This document shows positions 24,398 through 29,808 of a DNA stretch of 29,808 nt, one piece after another. The position numbers and the translations under genes were made by a program. The stretch lies in assembly GCA_964343265.1 (NCBI GenBank), contig CAYFIW010000020.1:1-29808 (forward strand). Reading direction: 5' to 3'. Under the pieces are notes generated by a model. The model was not told where the DNA came from. It searched no databases and worked only from the letters and a program-made list of their open reading frames with translations. This stretch comes from CAYFIW01 sp964343265. GTDB lineage: Bacteria > Chloroflexota > Dehalococcoidia > Lucifugimonadales > UBA826. Positions within the stretch are counted from its first letter, which is position 1. Each line of letters starts with the position of its first letter.

Positions 24398-25036
24398 ATG
24401 CCGTTCACAGGTTTCCCATCTAATACCGACCAATACCCTATGCCGGGACCATTGTTTGGGGTTTTGTTAGAAGAAATTAACTCACTGGAAGAACTTAAAG
24501 TAATCATACGTATGATTAGAATGATCCAGAATAAGAAAGGGCCGATAAAAGCAATAAAACTAACGGAAATTTTGTCTGACAGAATATTGGCAAATGCGAT
24601 TGGGGAGGGTTCCAGGATAATGGAAGGATTAGATTCCGCAGTTAGGCGGAAAGTATTTTTAGAGGTAGTGTCGAACCGGGGTTCAAAGTCTTTTTATTTA
24701 AATTCTCCAGCGAATCAAGAATATATAAATAAGAACAATCTCGATCAACAAGATTGGGAACTAGATAATGAACCATGGGAAACGAGTAAAAAAAGATCCG
24801 AAATATACTTACTATACGAGCAAAATATAGGATTATTAACTCCAATAATAACTGAAAAAATTAAAGAGGCTGACGATTATTACCCCAGCCATTGGATTAA
24901 AGAAGCAATCGACATAGCCGTTTCTCAAAATAAACGCAATTGGTCTTATATCTCAGCAATTCTCACAAGATGGCAGAGCGAAGGTAAAGAGAATGGAAAA
25001 TCTCAGGGACATTCTAGGAAATCTAGATACATATAA
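24398..25036 (+). CDS. DnaD-like primosome/replication initiation protein
   Basis: 212 residues. The N-terminal part (about 1-75: FTGFPSNTDQYPMPGPLF, then ELKVIIRMIRMI) resembles the winged-helix half of DnaD-type replication proteins. The C-terminal part (about 140-200) fits the DnaD/DnaB_2 domain, with HWIKEAIDIAVSQNKRNW followed by SYISAILTRWQSEG. In Bacillus, DnaD works with DnaB and DnaI to place the helicase on DNA. The position between dnaB and a DnaI-like loader supports that role here. Its last 44 bases overlap the next gene in another frame, suggesting coupled translation. Local base composition is more AT-rich than dnaB. Confidence 0.8.
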   Translation: MPFTGFPSNTDQYPMPGPLFGVLLEEINSLEELKVIIRMIRMIQNKKGPIKAIKLTEILSDRILANAIGEGSRIMEGLDSAVRRKVFLEVVSNRGSKSFYLNSPANQEYINKNNLDQQDWELDNEPWETSKKRSEIYLLYEQNIGLLTPIITEKIKEADDYYPSHWIKEAIDIAVSQNKRNWSYISAILTRWQSEGKENGKSQGHSRKSRYI

Positions 25037-26375
25037 AAAGGTAATTTCTTCCGATAAAAATAGTTCTGATCTACCACCTTCGTCAGAAGATGAAAATCAG
25101 GACAAATGCCCTATATGTGGCGGCAAAGGATGGATAACTCCGCACGTACCAACAGGACACCCTGATTTCGGATCCGTAAAATCATGTCAATGCAGAGAAT
25201 TGATGCGAGAGGGAGAATTATCAAAACGGTTACTCGCATATAGCAACCTTGGATATCTGTCCACCTACTCATTTGAAAACTTAATTCCTGAAGGCCGGAT
25301 GCCCAATCAAGAAAGCTCTGAATTGTTCTTAGATGCCATTAAAAAAGCATCGGATTTTGCGTTGATACCAACAGGATGGCTCATTATAAGAGGGCCCCAC
25401 GGAAGTGGTAAAACGCATTTAGCTGCCGCAATCGCAAACAGATGTGTATCAGAAGGCACACCAACATTCTTTATTTATGTAACAGATCTAATAGATCACC
25501 TCAGACAAAGCCTTTCAACTGAAAGTGAATTGGGATACGACTCCCTTTTTGAACAAGTCAAGTCCGCACCAATCCTGATACTTGATGGAATAAGTTCTCG
25601 ACCAATCACCCCATGGGCCGAAGAAAAGCTTGTCCAAATTCTCAATCACAGATCATCCGGAAAAATGCCGACTGTGGTTACCACCACAGAGGATATTGAC
25701 GCCCTAGACCCCTTCATTTCAAGTAGATTTCTAGACACAAATCTCAGTGTTTTAGCTACGACTGCCATATCAATTGAAACATCAGGTACCGTCGAACCCC
25801 TTGGCAAAATACCATCGGGCTTGAAAGAAATAAAATTTGACACATTCGATGTAAGAGGAAGACCCGGATCAACCGAAGCCACACAGGCCAGCCTGCGAAA
25901 TGCTTTTAAAACAGCTGTTGCCTATTCTGACAATCCTGATGGCTGGCTGACATTTTATAGCCCAAATTCAGGATGTGGGAAAACCCATTTAGCGGTGTCT
26001 ATAGCAAACGAATACGAAGAGAGAGGTCAAAAAATATTTTTTGCGTTTGTTCCTGAACTCATGGACCACCTCAGGTCAGCATTCTCTCCAGATAGTCCCA
26101 TAAATTCCGATACCATTTTCAATACAGTTAAAAATTCTCCAATGCTGATACTTGATGATCTCGGAGTAGAGCGTGATAGTGCCTGGTCTCAAGAAAGACT
26201 CTATCAAATTATCGTATATAGACAGAACTACAATCTACCTACTGTAATCACAACCAGAACAGATTTTCCACACGAAGCCAAACAGGGAAGTGCGATAGCT
26301 TCCCGAATCCAGGACTCAAGTTCTGGTCAAGTGTTAAATATTGACGCTTCTGACTTTAGGCTCTCTGTTCAATAA
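24993..26375 (+). CDS. Tandem DnaC/DnaI-like helicase loader with two AAA+ domains
   Basis: 460 residues. A zinc ribbon lies near the N-terminus (Cys39, Cys42, Cys65, Cys67), as in DnaI-type loaders. Two DnaC-like AAA+ modules follow instead of the usual one. Module 1 (about 90-255) has a full P-loop GPHGSGKT (134-141) but a Walker B of LILDG, with Gly199 in place of the second acidic residue, and SSR at 243-245. Module 2 (about 275-455) has the P-loop PNSGCGKT (324-331), lacking the first Gly, an intact LILDD (385-389) and ASR at 436-438. The modules share clear similarity (GKTHLAxxIAN, DHLRxxxS, PxLILD), which indicates internal duplication. By position after dnaB and the dnaD-like gene it should load DnaB. 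The ATG overlaps the preceding gene. Confidence 0.85.
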   Translation: MENLRDILGNLDTYKKVISSDKNSSDLPPSSEDENQDKCPICGGKGWITPHVPTGHPDFGSVKSCQCRELMREGELSKRLLAYSNLGYLSTYSFENLIPEGRMPNQESSELFLDAIKKASDFALIPTGWLIIRGPHGSGKTHLAAAIANRCVSEGTPTFFIYVTDLIDHLRQSLSTESELGYDSLFEQVKSAPILILDGISSRPITPWAEEKLVQILNHRSSGKMPTVVTTTEDIDALDPFISSRFLDTNLSVLATTAISIETSGTVEPLGKIPSGLKEIKFDTFDVRGRPGSTEATQASLRNAFKTAVAYSDNPDGWLTFYSPNSGCGKTHLAVSIANEYEERGQKIFFAFVPELMDHLRSAFSPDSPINSDTIFNTVKNSPMLILDDLGVERDSAWSQERLYQIIVYRQNYNLPTVITTRTDFPHEAKQGSAIASRIQDSSSGQVLNIDASDFRLSVQ

Positions 26376-26385
26376 GGATTTTTTA

Positions 26386-26748
26386 TTGCCTGAAGCAAAT
26401 TGCATTTTCTGCCAAATAATAGCTGAGGAAGAACCAGCAGTCTTTCACTATAAAAGTAAAGAGTTCGTTGTATTTGAAAACAACTTACGTTGGTTTCCTA
26501 TCCAGCTGCTTGTAGTTCCAACTAAACATATGATGCAGAATGATTTATGGGCCGATTCAGAATTAGTATCCAATTTATGTACTATGGCAAACAAAATTGG
26601 GCAAACTCACTGCCCCGATGGGTATCGTATCTTGTCAAACTTTGGGGCACATGGAATGCAATCCCAGCCACATGCCCACATACATTTGATAGGGGGTGAA
26701 GAATTAGGACTATATGTGAAAGGAAGGCCTCCATTTTTTCCTCAATAA
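26386..26748 (+). CDS. HIT-family nucleotide hydrolase/transferase
   Basis: 120 residues from a TTG at 26386, chosen because AAGGA lies 7 bases upstream and the product begins MPEANCIFCQII, as in the family. A longer frame to a TTG at 26341 would overlap the loader gene. The histidine triad HAHIHLI is at 96-102, and Cys6/Cys9 form a CxxC that may bind zinc with His residues. HIT proteins hydrolyse or transfer nucleoside monophosphates, such as AMP from AMP-lysine or dinucleoside polyphosphates. It starts ten bases after the loader stop, at the end of the replication operon. The precise substrate is unknown. Confidence 0.88.
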   Translation: MPEANCIFCQIIAEEEPAVFHYKSKEFVVFENNLRWFPIQLLVVPTKHMMQNDLWADSELVSNLCTMANKIGQTHCPDGYRILSNFGAHGMQSQPHAHIHLIGGEELGLYVKGRPPFFPQ

Positions 26749-26780
26749 TCAAACCGGCCTAACGGAGGCAACAAAAAAGC

Positions 26781-28091
26781 ATGAAAAACGGTAACCAAAG
26801 TAAATCATTTGAGTCCATTACAGAAACAGCTTTCACAATGGATACATCCTCAATCAAATATGGTCCAGGTATTACTTCTGAAGTGGGATACGAAATGGCA
26901 CGGTTGGGCTGCAAAAAGGTATTGATAGTGACTGATCCAAATCTTGTGGAGTTGCCCGTCGTAAAAATATCCCTGGATTCATTGCAATCTGAAGGACTTG
27001 AAGTGTCAATATTCGATCAAGTGAAAGTTGAACCCACTGATAAATCTTTCAAGGAAGCCATACTATTCGCCAGTGATGGTGACTATGACGGTTATGTAGC
27101 CATAGGAGGAGGATCAACGATCGACACGGCAAAAGCCGCTAATCTATACGCAACCTACCCTGCTAAATTTCTTGACTATGTCAATGCTCCTATAGGAAAA
27201 GGCACCCCTGTACCAGGACCATTAAAACCTCTAGTTGCTATTCCAACAACAGGGGGTACTGGCAGTGAAACAACGGGAGTTGCAATCTTTGATTTTCTAG
27301 AAATGAAGGCAAAAACTGGCATTGCGCACAGATATTTACGACCAGTTGTCGGGTTAGTAGACCCTGATAACGTATGGAGTATGCCAAAGATGGTACAAGC
27401 ATGTAGTGGATTAGATCTTCTATGCCACGGGCTTGAGGCATATACTGCCATTCCATTCCATAACAGAGAGGCTCCTTACACCCCTGGGGATCGTCCCGCA
27501 TATCAAGGATCAAATCCGATTAGTGATATATGGGCGACAAAAGCTATAGAAATATGTTCTCAAAACATCATTTCAGCAGTTCATAATGCTGATGACTACG
27601 AAAGCCGAAGCCAGATGATCCTTGCAGCCACATTTGCTGGAGTAGGATTCGGAAATGCAGGATGTCACCTACCACATGGAATGTCTTACCCCGTCGCTGG
27701 TATGGTTCGAGAAAACATTGTGGACGGTTATCCAGATGATCACCCAATAGTTCCTCACGGCATGTCCGTCATCTTAAACGCACCTGCCGTATTCAGATTC
27801 ACAGCACCCTTTAACCCAGAGAGACACCTTCAAGCTGCAAAATTAATGGGCGCCAATGTGGATGGAGCGACTCCAGAAGACGCCGGAGACATTTTAAGTG
27901 GAACCATCATAGAGTTAATCAAAAAGATTGATATTCCAAACGGACTTAGCGCAGTAGGTTACAACGAATCTGACGCGAGAAAACTAGCCAAAGGAGCAAT
28001 GCCACAACACAGAGTAATAAAATTGTCGCCACGTCCAGTTAAAGAAACTGATCTAGAAAAACTTTTCAAGGACTCGATGCGACTTTGGTGA
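26781..28091 (+). CDS. Hydroxyacid-oxoacid transhydrogenase (iron-type alcohol dehydrogenase family)
   Basis: 436 residues, iron-containing alcohol dehydrogenase fold. The layout matches the ADHFE1/HOT branch, which transfers hydride between 4-hydroxybutyrate and 2-oxoglutarate: AFTMDTSSIKYGPG (17-30), the cofactor loop IGGGSTIDTAK (108-118), PTTGGTGSET (155-164), CHLPHGMSYPVAG (295-307), and a C-terminal tail GLSAVGYNESDARKLAKGA. Metal ligands Asp212 and His216 are in GLDLLCHGLEAY, with His296 and His299 in the later motif. The gene lies 32 bases after the HIT gene with its own weak ribosome site, so it may be read through from the replication operon. A plain iron-type alcohol dehydrogenase is the alternative. 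Confidence 0.85.
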   Translation: MKNGNQSKSFESITETAFTMDTSSIKYGPGITSEVGYEMARLGCKKVLIVTDPNLVELPVVKISLDSLQSEGLEVSIFDQVKVEPTDKSFKEAILFASDGDYDGYVAIGGGSTIDTAKAANLYATYPAKFLDYVNAPIGKGTPVPGPLKPLVAIPTTGGTGSETTGVAIFDFLEMKAKTGIAHRYLRPVVGLVDPDNVWSMPKMVQACSGLDLLCHGLEAYTAIPFHNREAPYTPGDRPAYQGSNPISDIWATKAIEICSQNIISAVHNADDYESRSQMILAATFAGVGFGNAGCHLPHGMSYPVAGMVRENIVDGYPDDHPIVPHGMSVILNAPAVFRFTAPFNPERHLQAAKLMGANVDGATPEDAGDILSGTIIELIKKIDIPNGLSAVGYNESDARKLAKGAMPQHRVIKLSPRPVKETDLEKLFKDSMRLW

Positions 28092-28147
28092 ATCTCGAAG
28101 TCTCCTTTCTGGTATTCAATCAGGAAAATTGGTATTTAAAAAGGGAA

Positions 28148-29206
28148 TTATTTACCTAGTTTTCCATCGGCCCAAAGGATCATCTCTTCTGTCTTTTCCC
28201 ACCCAACACATGCATCTGTGATGGATACACCATATGCAAGATCTTTAGGATCATTCCCAAGGTTTTGACTGCCCGGATTAATGTTGCTCTCAATCATTAT
28301 TCCAACAATGCCAGAATTACCATCTGCGCGTTGGTTAATCACATCCTCAAATACGACCGGTTGCCTTTCATGATCTTTATTGGAATTACCATGACTACAA
28401 TCAATAACGAGTCTCTCTGGAAGACCTCCTCCAGAAAGTACCTGAAAAGCCTCTGATACAGACTTTGAATCATAGTTTGGGCCTACCTTCCCACCACGAA
28501 GAACGAGATGCCCACCGGGATTTCCGTCTGTCCTTAGAACACAAACGTGACCGTCGGGTCCAGTACCAACATATGAATGCTCCTTGCTAGCTGACAAAAT
28601 TCCATCTACAGCAGTTTGAAAATTTCCGTCTGTTCCGTTTTTAAATCCAACCGGTATGCCTATAGCGCTAGCCATTTGCCTATGAGTTTGACTTTCTGTA
28701 GTTCGGGCTCCTATCGCAACCCATGACACAAGATCTTCATAATAATGTGGAACTACCGGATCTAGAAACTCACTAGCAGCTGGCATCCCCATCTCATTTA
28801 TCTTTAGAAGTAATTGTCGCCCTCTCTCAAGACCCGTCGGAATATCATATGTTTCATTCAAATTGGGATCATTGATGAAACCCTTCCAGCCAACTGTAGT
28901 TCGAGGTTTCTCAAAATAAACCCTCATTATGAGATAAATCGCATCACCTAATTTTTCTTTTAGAGAAACTAATTTTTCTGCATAATCTAAAGCCGATTTC
29001 TCATCGTGAACTGAGCATGGCCCTGTAATCAACAAAAGTCGATCATCCTCTCCGTCTAAGATCGCCTGAACCGTTTTTCTGGCTTCCCCAACGGTTTTTG
29101 CGGCCACCGTCGATCTGGGATATTTATCTACTAATTCCAAAGGGCTGAACAAATGACTTGAGGAAAACCCAAGTCCTTCTACATGACTTTTCTGTTGTGT
29201 ATTCAT
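28148..29206 (-). CDS. aroG: 3-deoxy-7-phosphoheptulonate (DAHP) synthase, AroF/G/H type
   Basis: Condenses phosphoenolpyruvate with erythrose 4-phosphate, the first step of aromatic amino acid synthesis. From the ATG at 29206 it has 352 residues, close to E. coli AroG (350). Signatures are LLITGPCSVHD, MRVYFEKPRTTVGWKGFINDP, PAASEFLDP, VAIGARTTESQ, VGFKNGTDG and LVIDCSHGNSNKD, covering the PEP site and metal ligands. The frame is open to 29296, but those 30 codons (starting MVNDWGLFFFSLG) are encoded by the terminator-like hairpin of the leader and are unlike the family N-terminus. AAGGA lies 13 bases before the ATG, rather far. Feedback sensitivity (Phe, Tyr or Trp) cannot be told. Confidence 0.93.
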   Translation of the reverse strand: MNTQQKSHVEGLGFSSSHLFSPLELVDKYPRSTVAAKTVGEARKTVQAILDGEDDRLLLITGPCSVHDEKSALDYAEKLVSLKEKLGDAIYLIMRVYFEKPRTTVGWKGFINDPNLNETYDIPTGLERGRQLLLKINEMGMPAASEFLDPVVPHYYEDLVSWVAIGARTTESQTHRQMASAIGIPVGFKNGTDGNFQTAVDGILSASKEHSYVGTGPDGHVCVLRTDGNPGGHLVLRGGKVGPNYDSKSVSEAFQVLSGGGLPERLVIDCSHGNSNKDHERQPVVFEDVINQRADGNSGIVGIMIESNINPGSQNLGNDPKDLAYGVSITDACVGWEKTEEMILWADGKLGK

Positions 29207-29249
29207 ACCAGCAATATTTTCCTTGTACGGAGGTTTCTTATTTTGGGTA

Positions 29250-29304
29250 CCTATTTGGCCTAGACTGAAAAAAAATAGGCCCCAATCATTAACCAACTGG
29301 GACC
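29250..29304 (-). promoter_or_regulatory. Candidate transcription attenuator in the aroG leader
   Basis: On the minus strand GGTCCCAG (29304-29297) pairs with TTGGGGCC (29285-29278) over an 11-base loop. It is followed by TA and eight Ts (29277-29268), which gives an intrinsic terminator. Two competing pairings use the same bases: GGCCTA (29281-29276) with TAGGCC (29262-29257), and CCTATTT (29279-29273) with AAATAGG (29256-29250). Either would remove the terminator stem base or its U-run. It lies between the promoter and the aroG ATG. No minus-strand gene is upstream to need a terminator here. Confidence 0.55.
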
Positions 29305-29362
29305 TCTATTTACATTATACGGGCTATCACCTCATATAATCGCTACCTATCACAGCCGAAAA

Positions 29363-29391
29363 ATACTATAAGATAAGCAAATAGGTGTCAA
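29363..29391 (-). promoter_or_regulatory. Promoter of aroG
   Basis: On the minus strand there is a perfect TTGACA (29391-29386), a 17-base spacer and TAGTAT (29368-29363, four of six; an overlapping TATAGT gives five of six at 15 bases). The start would be near 29356, leaving a leader of about 150 bases. Confidence 0.6.
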
Positions 29392-29456
29392 TTTAGTAGA
29401 CTAATGTGAATTTAAACTAACCATTGATCAAGCTGATTAAGACCAATGACATAAAT

Positions 29457-29808
29457 ATGCAATCAAATCAAGACAATACATGCTGCGGCCCCAGTAGAAA
29501 AGAAACCTCTCAACTCGTCAATTCGCCATCAAAAACCAAAACCTCGTCGAATAAATCAAAGATGAAACTCATCAGAGGGGGAATTTTTTTGATGGGAACG
29601 GACTACCCTCATGGCTTCCCATCCGATGGTGAAGGACCAATTAGAGAAGTCCAAGTTGATACTTTCTATATGGATCAAACAGCAGTTACTAATTCACAAT
29701 TTGCAAAGTTTATAAGAGAAACCAAATACAAAACGGAAGCCGAAAAATATGGCTGGTCATTTGTTTTCCACCTTTTTCTGCCTGAGTCTCTCAAAAGTTC
29801 TGCTAATG
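29457..29808 (+). CDS. Formylglycine-generating enzyme/SUMF1-family protein, N-terminal part (cut by window edge)
   Basis: The frame is open from the ATG at 29457 to the right edge, giving 117 residues. The FGE-sulfatase domain starts at about residue 36 with MKLIRGGIFLMGTDYPHGFP, then DGEGPIREVQVDTFYMD, then AVTNSQFAKFI and TEAEKYGWSFVF. These are the usual opening motifs of enzymes that turn a sulfatase Cys into formylglycine. The first 35 residues contain CCGPSR at 9-14, a Cys pair seen in a group of prokaryotic relatives, and a Ser/Lys-rich linker. The catalytic cysteines are outside the window, so activity cannot be judged. No sulfatase gene is visible. It is divergent from aroG. A start at the internal ATG (29562) is possible, but the CCGPSR segment argues for the longer form. 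Confidence 0.85.
   Translation, partial: MQSNQDNTCCGPSRKETSQLVNSPSKTKTSSNKSKMKLIRGGIFLMGTDYPHGFPSDGEGPIREVQVDTFYMDQTAVTNSQFAKFIRETKYKTEAEKYGWSFVFHLFLPESLKSSAN

Noticed and set aside
28092..28147. Bidirectional terminator between the convergent transhydrogenase and aroG genes
   Set aside because: No stable inverted repeat was found in these 56 bases.

Overview
The window is a compact, AT-rich bacterial chromosome segment made mostly of housekeeping genes with short intergenic gaps. A helicase operon of DnaB, a DnaD-like protein and a tandem DnaC/DnaI-like loader, together with an EF-P of the KMQQRAP loop type, a hydroxyacid-oxoacid transhydrogenase and a CC-motif formylglycine-generating-enzyme relative, points to the Chloroflexota, most likely a marine SAR202/Dehalococcoidia-type organism. 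This placement is inferred from recognised families, not from a marker-gene search.

Layout. (1) 1-2458, minus: the N-terminal part of a large secreted Ser/Thr/Gly-rich protein with Ig-like repeats, cut by the left edge, with a long leader and two good promoters. (2) 2838-6087, minus: rho and pyrG. (3) 6476-9767, plus: a two-gene unit of a 2-dehydro-3-deoxy-arabinonate dehydratase-like FAH protein and a penicillin-acylase-type Ntn hydrolase. (4) 9777-16806, minus, transcribed right to left: tRNA-Ser(CGA), tRNA-Ser(GGA), topA, xer recombinase, aroQ, Xaa-Pro peptidase, efp, xseA, xseB. Gaps are mostly very short and there are two ATGA overlaps. (5) 16930-19829, minus: a small Tat-signal protein and clpC. 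(6) 20037-21663: a PHP phosphoesterase (plus) convergent with holA (minus). (7) 21815-26748, plus: a DUF1232 membrane protein, then rplI, dnaB, a dnaD-like gene, a tandem loader and a HIT protein. (8) 26781-29808: a hydroxyacid-oxoacid transhydrogenase (plus), DAHP synthase (minus), and the start of a divergent FGE/SUMF1-like gene that runs off the right edge.

How the genes fit together: several serve DNA replication and repair (topA, xer, xseAB, holA, dnaB, the dnaD-like gene and the loader). rho, efp, rplI and the two serine tRNAs serve gene expression. aroG and aroQ are the first and third steps of the shikimate pathway.

The most interesting signals are: the tandem helicase loader, whose two AAA+ halves have lost different ATPase residues; a promoter, intrinsic terminator and overlapping alternative hairpins in the leader of DAHP synthase, which look like an undescribed attenuator; a tRNA-Ser pair apparently co-transcribed with topA; and adjacent palindromes in front of rplI. 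No CRISPR array, insertion sequence, prophage or defence locus was seen.
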